64,000 nt of DNA from Anodontia alba (GCA_964016985.1 OZ024828.1:27906581-27970580); one strand, 5' to 3'; shown: positions 1 to 11,189, counted from the stretch's first letter. Translations and numbers: made by a program. The notes: generated by a model not told the origin, from the letters alone.

Positions 1-116
1 CACTTAAATTTGAATATACACGGACTGAGGTAACAGCCTCCAGCCATTCGGGGACAACCGCTAAAACAACTGACACACTACCCTCGCCTAAAACAAGGTT
101 CATAGGACCCGTCTGG

Positions 117-690
117 TCAGTTCATTTTCTTTTCTGAATTTGCCTCCAAACCGTTGACTTCATGAATATTGCATGTTGTTTGCAAAGCGGTTGTATATGT
201 ACCGAGATACACCTTTTTCTTGACACCTGTCAATGCATGTGACTACAAGAAACACTAGAACTTCTGTCACCATTATTTGTATAACACAACGCCTTCTCCA
301 TTATCGTTACTTCAGGTGAATGGGTAACTATGTATTCATATTTTTCAAAAGGAAATCATTTCATCAGCAAATATATACTTTGAAATTAATGTATATAAAG
401 ATATTTCAAAACGGGTTTGTCTGAAAGAGGAAAATGCTCCCAAAGATAACAAATGCCTTCTTTTAAGAGCAGCTCAATTTGAGAATGAAGTCAGTTCATT
501 TGCTTTTCTAAATTTTGCAATGCATGCTTTTTTTTTTGCAAAACGGTGGCATATACCACGTTTCAACGCATGTGATTACAAGAAACACTAGAACTTATAT
601 CACGATTATTTTTATAATAACATGCCATCTCGAATATCTTTACACGTATCTCAGGTGAATGGGTAACTATGGATATAGGATGAATAACGT
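117..690. repeat. Diverged tandem duplication, period about 350 bp
   Basis: Two direct copies, roughly 117-340 and 491-690. Both contain a segment reading TGTGA, TACAAGAAACACTAGAACTT and later CAGGTGAATGGGTAACTATG. The second copy carries a T-run and small indels. No open frame of note lies inside, and I do not recognise the unit. Confidence 0.65.
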
Positions 691-850
691 ATAAAATGTC
701 ATCTAAGGTATTTTTGACTTTTGTAAAGGTGTGACTATCACAGCTCCAGAAAAGACGATTATTGTCAACCAAAAAATTGATATTTTTCTTATATCACCAT
801 GATAACGTATGTTGTGAGTACTTATTTGAAGCCATTAGGAAGCCAATAGG

Positions 851-1107
851 CGAAAACACGCCTATTCAAATATATTGAAAATTTCAGGACCAAAAACTGA
901 AAGTTTTCACATGAAAATTCTGACATTTTTCATATTTGCTTAAAACATAGATTGTGGGTACTCGTTAGAACCGCCTCGTCGAGTATTACAATCTATATGT
1001 TTGATCAGAAATAAGAAATATAATGTATACCCCTGCAAACCCTAGTTTTATTATATAAATGTGGGGTTTAAGGGGGGTCAAAATTATATAGGTATGTTTT
1101 CGTGATG
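851..1107 (+). mobile_element. MITE family A, copy 1 (GAAAACACGCCTAT termini)
   Basis: Family A is 255-280 bp, begins CGAAAACACGCCTAT and ends in the inverted form ATAGGTATGTTTTCG. It has a central hairpin built on GTGGGTACTCGTTAGAACC and an inner segment with GTATACCCCTG and GGGGTTTAAGGGGGTC. This copy has lost much of the right arm of the hairpin. There is no coding capacity, so it is probably a non-autonomous DNA transposon. Seven copies lie in the window. Confidence 0.75.
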
Positions 1108-1501
1108 GCCTCAGTCCACAATATATATTTTGGAGGAGAAAGAAGAACAATATTCAACTGATACCCCATCTTATCTGTAGCTATGGATGATGGATGTAGA
1201 ATGAATAGCCTGAAAACCTGTTGTTCACAAATTAATCTGGGTTTGACCAGATACACTACACTGAACCTGAAAAGAAACGCAACACTACGAAATGGCAAAA
1301 TGATTGCAAAACTGACACATTGTGTAAAACATGCAATTAAATCCACAAATAATGGATATTTGATTATATATCCCGTATACATGCAGGGAATAGTCGCCAA
1401 GCAGGTATAAATATTTTTCATTGCAACGGAAAAAATAATGAATTTATGTTACTTTTCTTTGCATTCAGAAGTGTTGCATTTCGTTTTTGTTTCAATATAT
1501 T
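1108..1501. other. Spacer, nothing recognised
   Basis: Short opposed open frames at 1068-1421 and 1183-1410 overlap each other and match no family I know. I treat this as non-coding sequence between MITE A1 and the Tc1 element. Confidence 0.5.
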
Positions 1502-1503
1502 TA

Positions 1504-2991
1504 CTAGCGGAAAAAAGAAACGCAAGTATTAATTCTGGGGCTGTATTTTTTAAGAAAATTGTGGATTTCATTTGATTGTTTAATTTTTTTAATTCTCTAT
1601 TTCATTTTCTGTTAAATGCTATTGGTTTAGTGTCGTATAGCAGACGACGTTTGTAATAAATAGCGTTAAACACAGACACCCAACGTTATTGAATAATGGG
1701 TATCAATAGCGCGTGTGTCCACCACGGGCTGCTGTCGCGGCTCTCACTCTTCTAACCATAGACCCGACTAAGTTGTCAATGGTCCTTTGAGGGATATTAT
1801 TCCACTCTTGAATAAGAGCTAGCTGGAGCTGTGCGACGTTGTTCGGTACGTTGACGCGCTTCCTGACCCTCCTGTCCAACGCATCCCAAAGGTGCTCGAT
1901 TGGGTTTAAATCTGGACTGTATGGGGGCCAATCGAGCACTTGGACATTATTCTAATTGAGGAAGTCGCGTTGTCATGCTGAAACGTGAGATTATAAGCAT
2001 TGACAAGCGGGAGGACGTGAGGCATAAGCACCTGATCCCGATAGCGTACGGCTGTAAGATTACCCTGAATAACCACTAGGGGCGTTTTCACCCCATGAGA
2101 AATCCCACCCCAAACCATTACGGACCCCCCTCCCCAAAATCTGTCGACTTCTCGTACGCAAGCGTCAGAATATCGCTCACCAAGACGTCGATACACTCGT
2201 TGTCGCCTATCTGACCGCTGATGCGAAAATCGCGACTCATCGCTGAACATTACACGCCGCCAGTCAGCCAGTCGAAACCGATTTAGTGCATGGGCACGCA
2301 GCAATTGCATGCGGCGTTGACGTCGCCTGGGCGTAAGTTCGGGCCCACGTAAGGACGGCGTGGACTTAAATCGAACTCTCGCAAACGATTTCTGACCGTC
2401 CTCGGACACACACGACGGCCATGTGTTCCGATAACTTCTCTTGCGGTCTCTGTCGCCGTCCTTAACCTGTTACAAAGGTGTACAAGACGTATACGTCTAT
2501 CTTGACGTTGCGTCGTAACGCGCGGACGTCCGCTCCTAGGACGGTCAGTTAACCTACCGGTAGCTCTAAGACGCTGAACTAAGCGCGATATCGTCGACTC
2601 GTGCACCCCAAATTGCTGCGCGACGTCACGTTGCGACCGACCCTGCAAAAATAGAGCAATAGCTCTACCCCTATCCAGTTGCGACAAGCGTACCATTTCT
2701 CTAAAAAAACTCAAACAACAAACGTTTTGTGCAACCGATACGAATGGAACGAAAGTTCGATTTGTTAATGTGTTAAAGTCTCTACCACGCGACACTACCC
2801 GTGCAGCACGGATATAACGAAATTCAGGTACAACGATATTGTGTAGCCTGTGTTCACGCTTCAGTGATTTTGTGTGATCCATACACGGGGAAGTACACTA
2901 ATGTCACCAAATACAGAAAACTAGATCAGTTTGTTCACAAACAAACTTTCAGTATTTAAAAATTTGAACTTGCGTTTCTTTTTTCCCCAAG
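1504..2991 (-). mobile_element. Tc1/mariner-superfamily element 1 with TA target duplication
   Basis: The left end (1504-1527) and the inverted right end (2968-2991) share AAAAAAGAAACGCAAGT preceded by CT-GNGG. TA dinucleotides flank both ends (1502-1503 and 2992-2993), as expected for this superfamily. The 1488-bp interior holds a broken transposase on the minus strand. Total length and terminal structure are normal for a Tc1-type element, so the element is structurally complete but coding-dead. Confidence 0.9.
1703..2696 (-). pseudogene. Tc1-type DDE transposase, frameshifted
   Basis: In life this enzyme would cut and rejoin the element ends at TA sites. Three minus-strand blocks together give the normal order. 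The first (from 2696) is the N-terminal paired-type helix-turn-helix DNA-binding region, with GVHESTISRLVQRL and DRPRSGRPRV. The second (2409-1906) contains the first catalytic Asp in FSDESRF, SVMVWGGI and the second Asp in QHDNA. The third (1939-1703) contains YSPDLNPIEHLWD with the catalytic Glu and ends RAATAARGGHTRY. The blocks lie in different frames. About eleven codons are missing between the second Asp and the Glu, where this family normally has 34 residues. The ATG of MVRLSQLDRGRA is the likely native start, because the reading upstream is not conserved-looking. Not functional. Confidence 0.88.
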
Positions 2992-2993
2992 TA

Positions 2994-3481
2994 TATTTTC
3001 TCTGCAAAGAAGACCGTCTTGGGCAAACTGATCTGAGTAGAACGTTTCGAATTAAAGGGATTATACACATTTGGTAGGTGTTTCGCCATTTGTTGCAAGG
3101 GAAGCAACCTGTGTCATTTCATCTTTGCTTGCCTGCACAAAAATCCCTTGCTGAGAAGGGGTCTACTCTAAAATGAAATAAAATAAGACAGGAGAAAATT
3201 ATTTCCTTTTCAAGTTGACTAGACTCCTGTTCAAACAGGAGACGAAAATAATTTTGACAGAGTTACCGTCCCTCAAAGTGTATACACTCCCCTTAAAATA
3301 ATTGTTTCTGTGTTACAATTATCTCTCGCTATAATCTTTGCCAGAAGATTTGCCAGAAGTACGTACATGCATTCGACAGTACCAATTTTCTGAACATGGA
3401 AAACCAATTTTAGACTGTCTAAAACACTCGTCATGGTGAGCTATCTAACAACCGGTGCAGTTGTCACAATAAGATTACAAA
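2994..3481. other. Spacer, no feature recognised
   Basis: Contains GAGAAGGGGTCTACTC and AAACAGGAGACG stretches that resemble flanks of the hairpin family K elsewhere (CTCCC / GGGTCTACTC). No gene, splice-bounded open frame or clear repeat boundary is visible. Confidence 0.4.
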
Positions 3482-3714
3482 GCCGGGGCACAGCATTTCC
3501 TACAAGATTACATGTGCGCCCAGCAAAGACTCAGATCAGCCTGTGCCTCCGCGCAATCTGATCACAGTCTTCGCTCTCAGCATGAAGATGCTTTGGGTTC
3601 AGAACTATCCAAGAACGCACAGAGAAGGCTCTGATCAGCCTGCGCGGATGCGCAGGCTGATCTGAGTCTTCGCTGGGCGCTCATGCAGTCTCGTAGGAAA
3701 TGCTGTGCCCCGGC
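3482..3714. repeat. Long foldback element, arms about 65 bp
   Basis: The outer arms are inverted copies. GCCGGGGCACAGCATTTCCT opens the element and AGGAAATGCTGTGCCCCGGC closes it. Inner arms carry GCCCAGCAAAGACTCAGATC and its complement around CTTCGCTGGGCGC. A secondary hairpin CAGCCTGCGCGGATGCGCAGGCTG lies on the right side. Non-coding; could form a large cruciform. Confidence 0.85.
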
Positions 3715-4531
3715 TCAATGTGTAAATTAATGATATTGGTCGACAAATCAAAGAACTGTAATGGCTGTAACTTATACCCCGGAAAAGAACATTTGCTCTC
3801 TTCCATCGAAAAATTGCTCTAACGCAAATAAATATAGGATACACCCAATTAAGGATATCGTATCAATATGATAACTACGCATTCAGGGACGGATCCAGAG
3901 TGGGTTCCAAGGGTGGGTCCGGTCGACACCCCGTATGACTCAAAATCTAATTTTCAGAAATTTTGAATTTGATAAATTTTTTTATACCATATTTACCCTA
4001 ATAAATAGTCGCTTAATTTTTACCTTAAACTTCTAAACTTTTAGAATTTTACACGATTTTACTACCTAAGAACGTGTCAAAAGTTTCTGGAGCAGCTGCA
4101 AATAGTGTAGACCCTGACCAGACACGGCATTCTGTGCGGCGTCTGATCTGGGTCTTTGTTGTTTGCTCAGTCCTTTCTGTATTTATATTAGGGTTACTGG
4201 ATCCATTCGACCTCACTTGGAAATTTTGAATAATACTGGATCCGCCCATCATATTTGCAGTCAGTCATAACTTTAAATAACAGTTCGACCAGTACATATT
4301 CAAGACACATGTGACTTACAGATCCCAGAAACCCACTGTTATATCCAAACAGTGATTGCCCAGACCAGTATCTCAGCCTCTACAGACCGGCCAGTGTCTT
4401 CACTATTCATATACACAGTTATGTCATTATGGTGAATCTGAATAGTAAAATTATAGAGCGAATTACTCAAACTTAATTAGTAAATATAGGTCCGTGTAGA
4501 ACGAATACTTTTTGCTGCTGTTCTTTGCTTG
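3715..4531. other. Spacer with a decayed hairpin remnant
   Basis: At about 4088-4160 there is a degenerate copy of the GTGTAGACC / GGTCT hairpin family (AGTGTAGACCCTGACCAGAC ... GGCGTCTGATCTGGGTCT). The 67-codon minus-strand frame across it is a by-product of the repeat. Nothing else was recognised. Confidence 0.5.
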
Positions 4532-4646
4532 TCCCAGCTAGCATTCTACGTAAATCTATATCGGACCGTTATCGGCCCGACAGGAATCCTGTCGGGCCGA
4601 TAACGATCCGATATAGATTTACATGTAAGTAGAATGCTAGTTAGGG
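4532..4646. repeat. Palindromic element F, copy 1
   Basis: Near-complete palindrome. CCCAGCTAGCATTCTACGTA opens it and the complement GTAGAATGCTAGTTAGGG closes it; the centre is CGGCCCGACAGGAATCCTGT. A second copy lies at 15272-15377 with the same plan. About 115 bp and non-coding. MITE-like. Confidence 0.85.
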
Positions 4647-4839
4647 CTGTTCAGGGTCATCGCTGCAATATGTTAAAGCTCTGTTCGATTACGCTATTCA
4701 TGCCGTCTACTAGATGTATATTTCTATACAAATGAACAAAAAAATATCAAACAAAGCATAATACAGTCATATTCTTTATAAATCTATCTAAACAGCTGTC
4801 GCACTAATAACACACATGCAGCCGTAATGGAAATTCCTG

Positions 4840-4986
4840 TGATGTATGTATGTATGTATGTATGTATGTATGTACGTACGTACGTACGTATGTCCGTGCG
4901 TGCGTGTGTGTGTTCGTGCGGCGTACAGGCGTATGTGTATGTGTCTGTCTGTCTGTATTTGTGTGTGTGTGTGTGTGTGTGTGTGT
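4840..4986. repeat. Compound microsatellite TATG / TACG / TG
   Basis: Consecutive runs of (TATG)n, (TACG)n, TGCG/TGTG and a terminal (GT)n. The open frames through it encode only repeated His-Thr or Tyr-Ile units and are artefacts. Confidence 0.95.
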
Positions 4987-5034
4987 AAACAATAAAACAT
5001 TAGCACTTCTTAGGTAAAATAAGCAGGCGTCAAC

Positions 5035-5180
5035 ATATTTTTTTTTTCGAAATAGGGTCTGAAATGTCAACCTCTATTTCAGAAAGCAATTTGCCTGAAA
5101 TGTCAAGCCTTTTTTTTTTTCTGGGAAAATAAAATAAAACAAAATGTCGCATGCTGAGTATTTCATCCAGCATGCTTGGC
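5035..5180. repeat. Decayed family H-like element
   Basis: TCTGAAATGTCAA and CTGAAATGTCAAGCC face each other around ATTTCAGAAAGCAATTTGCC, with CTGGGAAAATAAAA and AAAATGTCGCATGCTGA on the right. This matches the plan of the family H elements (see 8866-8999). The left end is lost. Confidence 0.5.
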
Positions 5181-5227
5181 GTGACAGTGTTGCGGAAAAA
5201 AGCTACAAGTGAGAGAATATACCTTCG

Positions 5228-5592
5228 GACATTTGCGCCCAGGTAAGGCTCAGATCAACCTCCGCATCCACGCAGTCTGGGCCTAGTTGTCCAAAGCGTC
5301 GTTAGCTTAACGACCTCGTTAAGGGTCATTTTGTTAACTGTTTTAGCAGATTCAATATACTATATTCTGATATAGCTAGCTACTCACATTTTTTCAGCAA
5401 AACATTTCAGCATATTTGCGTATCACTCTATGTAAATTTTAACGAATCGTTAACTAACGACATCGTTAGCTTTGAACAACTGGGTCCTGATATCAAAGAA
5501 TCTTCGCCTGTAGAAGCTTTGGTTACTTGTCTATCCAAGACTGCGCGCATGCGCAAGCTGATCATATCTTTGCTAGGCGCACATGTCCAAAG
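5228..5592. repeat. CAGATCA/TGATC hairpin element split by an insertion
   Basis: The left part ATTTGCGCCCAGGTAAGGCTC and the right part ATCTTTGCTAGGCGCACATGT are inverted partners seen also at 10536-10722. Between them sits the element at 5280-5486. Removing it restores a GCAGTCTG-ATATC junction like the GCAGTCTGATCAGAGG of the 10.5-kb copy. Confidence 0.7.
5280..5486. mobile_element. PIF/Harbinger-like MITE (family C), copy 1
   Basis: Termini are GGCCTAGTTGTCCAAAGC and, inverted, GACCCAGTTGTTCAAAGC. Both flanks are CTG (5277-5279 and 5487-5489), a 3-bp CWG target duplication as described for the PIF/Harbinger superfamily. The interior has CGTTAGCTTAACGA motifs near both ends and no open frame. 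The superfamily call rests on the target duplication only. Confidence 0.75.
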
Positions 5593-5603
5593 ATACATTT
5601 TCT

Positions 5604-5882
5604 CATTACGAAAACACGCCTATTCAAATAAATAGAAAATTTCACCACCAAAAACTGAAAATTTTCAGATAAAAAACTCTGATATTTTTCATATTTCTGC
5701 TCAAAACATAGATTGTGGGTACCCGTTAGAACCGCCTCACCGAGGCGGTTCTAACGCGTACCCACAATCTATGTTTTTGATCAGAAATAACAAAAATAAT
5801 GTATGCCCCTGTAAACCCCAGTTTTACTATATAAAAGTGGGGTTTGAGGGGGTCAAAATTATATAGGCATGTTTTCGTGATG
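5604..5882 (+). mobile_element. MITE family A, copy 2
   Basis: Complete copy of about 279 bp, starting CATTACGAAAACACGCCTAT and ending ATAGGCATGTTTTCGTGATG. The central hairpin is intact: GGGTACCCGTTAGAACCGCC pairs with GGCGGTTCTAACGCGTACCC. Confidence 0.85.
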
Positions 5883-6280
5883 CAAGTCGCGGCTCCCACG
5901 ATATTGTTTATTGTTCATGTTTTTTCCCTGAAAATTGGACATAAAATTTCATTTTCATTTCTTCTCTGAAGACGATTTGGAGGCAACCAGATTAAACAAG
6001 AAGTTTTAATAAACATGGCTTATTAGATACCCCACGCAAGGTACGTAATGGCTACTTTTTTTTAGATTGATTCAACAAGTACTGTTTGAGACAAGTTGAT
6101 TTCACCAGGCATTTTTGTGTCAAAAATATTTATTCAGTATCAAACTTCTTTATACATATGTTCGACAGTATTTTTGTCAAAACCTTTTTTTTTTCAGCAT
6201 GAAACTTCTGCCATATCTGTAATGGTTCTGCAAAGTAGCAAGGGGATTCAGCATATACTACAAGAGGAGCTGCCATCACA

Positions 6281-7384
6281 GCAGCTGCATGTCTTAATAA
6301 TGATCTTGATAAAATTTCTCAGTGGGCAGCCAAGTGGCTGGTTACTTTCAATCCTTCTAAAACCGAATCGTTATTGATTTCACGTAAAACAAACAAAGAT
6401 CGACATCCACCAATTTTTATGCAAAACCACAAAGTAGCAGAAGTTGATTCACATACACACTTAGGCGTTGTTCTCTCAAGTGACTGTTCTTGGCATCAAC
6501 ATATCAAATATATAACAGATAAAGCATGGAATAAAATTAATATAATGAGAAAATTAAAATTTAAACTTGACCGTAAATCTCTTGAAATTACATATATTGC
6601 ATTTATTAGACCGTTACTCGAATATGGCGATATAATATGGGACAACTGTACACAGTATGAAAAAAACGAACTTGACAAAATACAAAATGAGGCAGCAAGA
6701 ATAGCTACTGGAAAAACAAAATTAATTTCAATACATGTTCTTTATTCAGAAATACGATGGGATACTCTCCAGCAAAGACGAAATAATCATAAACTAACCT
6801 TATTTTACAAGATGACCCATAACTTTACCCCTGAATATTTATCATCTCTCGTTCCCGAACCTATTATAAATATTTTCAGTTACAACCTACGTAACTCGAA
6901 CAATTTTAGAGCCATTAACACAAGAACAAGTCAGTATTACCAATCATTTTTACCATCAACAGTTAGAAGCTGAAACGATTTGCCTGTTGAAGCTCACCAG
7001 TACAATACACTAAATTCCTTCAAACACTTCTTAAATAAAGAAACAGCGCGAGTGCCTCAATATTTTTACACCGGTAGCAGAAAAGCTCAGATCCTGCATA
7101 CTCGCTTACGTACAAACTGTAGTTCTCTAAATTTAGATCTTTTTATGAAAAATATGACTGACTCTCCTCTGTGTAGTTGCGGTTATGTAGAAGATGCCCA
7201 GCATTTCTTTTTTCACTGTCATAAATACCAAGCTCAACGTAACGAACTCTTAAACTCTATCTCTTTGTATCACACCCCATCTTTACATCTTCTCTTACAA
7301 GGAGAGTTAACATTAGCTATAGAAACAAACAAAATAATCTTTGAAAAGGTCCAAAAATTTATAATAGAAACTAAGCGATTTTGA
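6281..7384 (+). pseudogene. Non-LTR retrotransposon (LINE) reverse transcriptase C-terminus
   Basis: A single frame from 6281 reads the end of a LINE ORF2. The segment SQWAAKWLVTFNPSKTE is typical of the region just after the palm. HLGVVLSSDCSWHQHI and IRPLLEYGDIIWD belong to the thumb region of non-LTR polymerases. The C-terminal motif SPLCSCGYVEDAQHFFFHC is a Cys/His knuckle often found at the end of such proteins. One in-frame TGA at 6971-6973 sits where these proteins have a Trp (TGA-N-D-L-P for WNxLP), a likely TGG to TGA change. Endonuclease and catalytic palm are absent, so the copy is 5'-truncated. Clade was not determined. Confidence 0.85.
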
Positions 7385-7509
7385 CGTACAATATTGTGTA
7401 TAAGACCATGAAAACTTTTTGCGAATGCTACTGTAACAAATTTCTGATCCAATAACCTGGTTAACGATGTAAGCTTGTGCCCTCTCTCTCTATTTTTCTT
7501 TATTTACTG

Positions 7510-7755
7510 CTTATAATAATAATGATGATGATGATGGTGACAATGATGATGATAATAATGATAATGGTGGTGATGGTAGTGATGATGATGATGGTAATGG
7601 AGATGGTGGTGGTGATGATGATAATGATAATGATAATAATAATTATTATTATTATTGTTACTATTAGTATTATTATTATTGTTGGTGTTGTTATTATTAT
7701 TACTGTTGTTATTATTATTGTTATTATAATTATTATTATTATTATTATTATTATA
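7510..7755. repeat. (GAT)n / (ATT)n compound microsatellite
   Basis: GATGATGATG-type units grade into ATTATTATT. The 133-codon frame here (poly Met/Ile/Val) is an artefact. It lies downstream of the LINE stop and may sit in the LINE 3' region. Confidence 0.95.
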
Positions 7756-8217
7756 CTCTTTTATTTAGTCGCTCTAAAATTGTTCTTCATAGTATTCTAT
7801 TTTTTTTTCCGAAATTTTGTAATATATTTTTGCAATATTTCTCTTTACATTGGCACTTTGCACATATTTTTCCACTAGTATTACTTTTGTAGCTTTCCTT
7901 TTACTTTCTTTCTCTTACTTTTTCTCTGTTCCAAAATGTCATATAGTTATTATATATATACTGAAATATGATATTTATCATTTAGCAAAATCTTCTTATG
8001 TATAATAAATGTGTAGAATTTTGTCTTAGGCTATCAACTGCCATCAAATCAACAGCTGATAAATATATATTACAGGAGAAGAATCTTATAAGTATTTATA
8101 TGCTTCCATTCTAATCCTGTTTTTATTTCATGTCTTGTGAATATCTATGTTGTATTGAAGAATGCAAATAAAATGTGTTTAAACTAAGAGGAGTTGATTT
8201 CTTCGTGCATGCACAAT

Positions 8218-8300
8218 TTAGAGGCATAATAAATCCATTATCAATAACCACAAAGGGAAATAACTCTGGCAATATTGACGCTGTGACCTTTTTTTTTTCT

Positions 8301-8336
<36 letters not shown>

Positions 8337-8516
8337 GCGTCTTACGAATATGAAAATTTAATACAAAATATGATGAAATTCCTAAAATTCCTGTGAAAGC
8401 CATGAAGCAAAAAACAAAACTTTACGGACAAACGGACGGACGGAAACGGACAACGTAAGACCGTATACCCAACTCCCAGCATAGTTTGCGTGGGGAGGGT
8501 ATAAAAGATTCCCGCC
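8218..8516. repeat. Dispersed element with A-run and ACGGACGGACGG tail
   Basis: Contains CAAAGGGAAATAACTCTGGC, a 30-plus A-run at about 8304-8334, then ACGGACAAACGGACGGACGG and a terminal hairpin-like GTATACCC ... GGGTATAAAAG. Related ends (CCCCCGGCATC...GCGGGGGCATAAAAA) occur at 24.2 kb. It is probably a retroposed or MITE-like repeat of uncertain class. Confidence 0.5.
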
Positions 8517-8560
8517 TACCTTTAAAATATCTTTAAAATATATTGTTTTAGGAAACAAAA

Positions 8561-8595
<35 letters not shown>

Positions 8596-8865
8596 CTTGC
8601 AACAGATTGATGAGTGTTCAAATTGCAATAAAATTGCGTTCAATTCCGGAACTGTTACGGCGTCGAATTATATCAAGAAATGAGATTCTATCGTCAGTTG
8701 AAACTGAGGACAAGACACAAATTTGGCACATAATTGACATAACAGGAAGAATTATCCGCCACAGAAGGACATAATCAGATGAAAATCTTAATAGTTCCAT
8801 TATTGTTGATAATAGAACTTTCAACCGCGTTGTCTTCTTAACCCTTAATACGCCAATCAGAACTG

Positions 8866-8999
8866 CAGCAGACGACATTCTGATTATGTTTCATTTTTTC
8901 AGAGAATGTAAGGTTTGTCATTTCATGTGAATCGATTTGCATGAAATGTCAGTTTTTATTTTCTCTGAAAAAAAATGACATCAGAGGATGTCGTCTGCT
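8866..8999. mobile_element. MITE family H, copy 1 (CAGCAGACGACAT termini)
   Basis: Terminal inverted repeats are CAGCAGACGACAT and ATGTCGTCTGCT. Inner inverted motifs are TTTTCAGAGAATG / TTTTCTCTGAAAA and TTGTCATTTCATG / CATGAAATGTCA. Non-coding, about 134 bp; several relatives in the window. Confidence 0.8.
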
Positions 9000-9049
9000 A
9001 CAATTTTGCATGCCTTAAGGGGCTGTGATACACTTTCAAGGAAGGTAGC

Positions 9050-9190
9050 TCTGCCATTATCATTTTGTCTCCTTTCTGAAAAAAGGAAGGGTCTCTTCTA
9101 AAAGGAAAGGATTTGCTTCAAAGTCTTGCCTTTCATGCAGTTCCCTTTCAGAAGGACTCAGTGTGATGGAAATCAAACAGGAAGTCACAA
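9050..9190. repeat. Family K hairpin repeat, decayed
   Basis: CTGAAAAAAGGAAGGGTCTC, AAAGGAAAGGATTTGCTTC and the flank motif GGAAGTCACAAAAGTTGTCT identify it as a relative of the perfect hairpin at 35907-35973. Confidence 0.5.
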
Positions 9191-9212
9191 AAGTTGTCTC
9201 CTTTGCAATCAA

Positions 9213-9470
9213 AGCACTGACAACACTTGTGGGTTGCTTGTCTCTGAATGTAAGCTGGGAAAATGGTCCTGAACGGACACTTAAGACGTTTCATTTAGCC
9301 CTTAACTTCTTGTAATGTAAAGCAAACAGTGCAGACCTTGATCAGATGCCGCGTTCTGCGGCGTCTGATCTATGTCTGCACTGTTAGCAAATGTTCCAAC
9401 TGTCCCAGTGCCAGATAGCCCTCTTTACACTCTGACGTCACAGCGACAAGACTAGCGCGGTTAATATGAA
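9213..9470. repeat. Dispersed element J, copy 1 (truncated), with hairpin I
   Basis: Shares with 59510-59882 the order CTCTGA...TGTA, TGGTCCTGAACGG, hairpin, and CTCTGACGTCACAGCGACAAGA...TAGCGCG. The embedded hairpin (9322-9390) reads GCAAACAGTGCAGACC ... GGCGTCTGATC. The end with TTGGATCGATTGTTTACAAT is missing. Confidence 0.7.
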
Positions 9471-9479
9471 AATAGGCTT

Positions 9480-10089
9480 AGCTTAAATGCGAGCACAGTC
9501 CAGATCCTGTCTGTAGTCTCTTCAAAAGTCTTTCACATCATTAAAGAATGACTATCAGTATATAAAAAATATATGTAAATCAATAATAAATAATAAAAAT
9601 AATCAGCAATATAATTATGTTCGTGACACTTATTGACACTCGTTTCTTGTCACTTCGTGGCGCTTATTAGTATCAAGTCCGCACCAGTCCTGTCAACTTC
9701 CGGTGACAACTTCCGGGAAGAACACGGGAAGAAAATTGGCCAGAGCGATTTCTGCTAAAAGTATATATCGTTGTATGTTACTTTTCCTTGATCATATTGT
9801 GTTTAGTAAACTTTGGCATTTGTAAACTATGGCGATTGCAAATCTACCCAAAAATGGCGAAAACATCTTGAGCTCAAACCTGTGACAACGTGCCTTACGG
9901 TATGCGCATGCAGCGAAGACTTAGCTCAGCCTACATACTCCGTACAATGTAATATATACCTTGTCTGTTCCCTATATGTCTGTGTTACAGTATCCAAAAT
10001 ATTTGTAAGCAGATGGCGGATTTCCTGATCAGACTGCGCAGATTCAAACTCATTTTCTTAACTTCTTTTTCACACCCATATTTACACCA
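9480..10089. other. Spacer, nothing recognised
   Basis: A 71-codon plus-strand frame at 9813-10028 runs partly through a decayed CAGCGAAGACTTAGCTCAG hairpin arm and has no recognisable domain. Confidence 0.4.
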
Positions 10090-10444
10090 CAGTCGAACTT
10101 CAATGGCTCGGACACCTTTAGGACCATTGCATTTTGTTCTAGAAATGGGTAGTTTGAAACACTGAGGGTTAGTTATTCTGCCCGGTAATTAGCCAAATTA
10201 GGTTAATTTAAAGATGTCTTTTCGATCTATAAAATAATGGTATGTTTAGTATACTCATTAGACGAGGCGATTCTAATGAGTACACACAGCATACATTTCA
10301 TTATAAAAAAAGAAAATTTCTCTACTATATCCCTAAATATGTGTTTACTTGAGCAATCGATAGAATTTCCTAGGGACTCAAAAACGAGTTCAAATCAGCC
10401 ATAGTAAACCAGCCATCGATGTTCGAGTCACTGAGGTTTTACTG
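10090..10444 (+). mobile_element. Pogo/Tigger-like MITE (family B), copy 1
   Basis: Begins CAGTCGAACTTCAATGGCTC and ends inverted in ...GAGGTTTTACTG followed by TA; the left flank is CA, a likely mutated TA. CAGT ends at TA sites suit the pogo branch of Tc1/mariner, by analogy only. Inside is the ACTCATTAGA / TTCTAATGAGTAC hairpin shared with family A. No open frame. Confidence 0.75.
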
Positions 10445-10535
10445 TATATATTATATGGGTCCATGAACTATACATTACATAGATTTGTTAATGTTCTGAG
10501 CCGCAACGTGCGAAGACATGCCTTCTGAGTCCTGA

Positions 10536-10722
10536 CATGTGTGCCCAACGAGGACTCAAGTACAGCCTGCGCATCCGCGCAGTCTGATCAGAGGCTTCGT
10601 CATTGGCATGAAAAAATTTTGCATCCTTGGCGATCCAAAATTAACCCAGTAAAGATACTGATCAGACTGCGCGAATGCGCAGGCAGATCTGAATCTTCGC
10701 TGGGCCCACATGCCCAAAGGTA
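10536..10722. repeat. Foldback of the CAGCCTGCGC family
   Basis: GTGTGCCCAACGAGGACTCA is inverted against TCTTCGCTGGGCCCACATG, with inner GCCTGCGCATCCGCGCAGTC and GACTGCGCGAATGCGCAGGC. Paralogous to 5228-5592 without the insertion. Confidence 0.75.
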
Positions 10723-11189
10723 CCTTTTTTGATGTTGCAGCTCTTATATTTTTTCAGATTTACCTTTAACATTTTACATGTGTGACCATTTGATTTCCAC
10801 ATCATTCGAAATTAAAATTCAAATTTAGTGAAAGGTTTCGTAAACCTGTACTAAAATGCATATTCTAGCCTCATGGAAGGCGTTTGGGGAATGTGAGCAA
10901 ACTGTTTCAGTTTGGAGTAGTTCCCTTTTCAGAAGAACCTTGTTGTACAAGACTGTAAAATGAAAGTCACAAAAGTTGTCTCCCTTGTTAAAGTGGGAAA
11001 TACTCCCTTAAAGAAGACTCTAACGAGATACAAAAACTGTCATCAGGAAGAGATCTGACGAAAACTCAGTTAGCGTAATTAATACCTTGCCGGTCTAGAA
11101 CTTCACCTAATTACTAGTATATTTAATATTTAATTATTTTGGCCGGATATATCTTGAGGGGGAGTGAATACAATTGGCAGAATACTGTG

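Noticed and set aside
7477..7878. 133-codon Met/Ile/Val-rich membrane-like protein
   Set aside because: Encoded by the GAT/ATT microsatellite.
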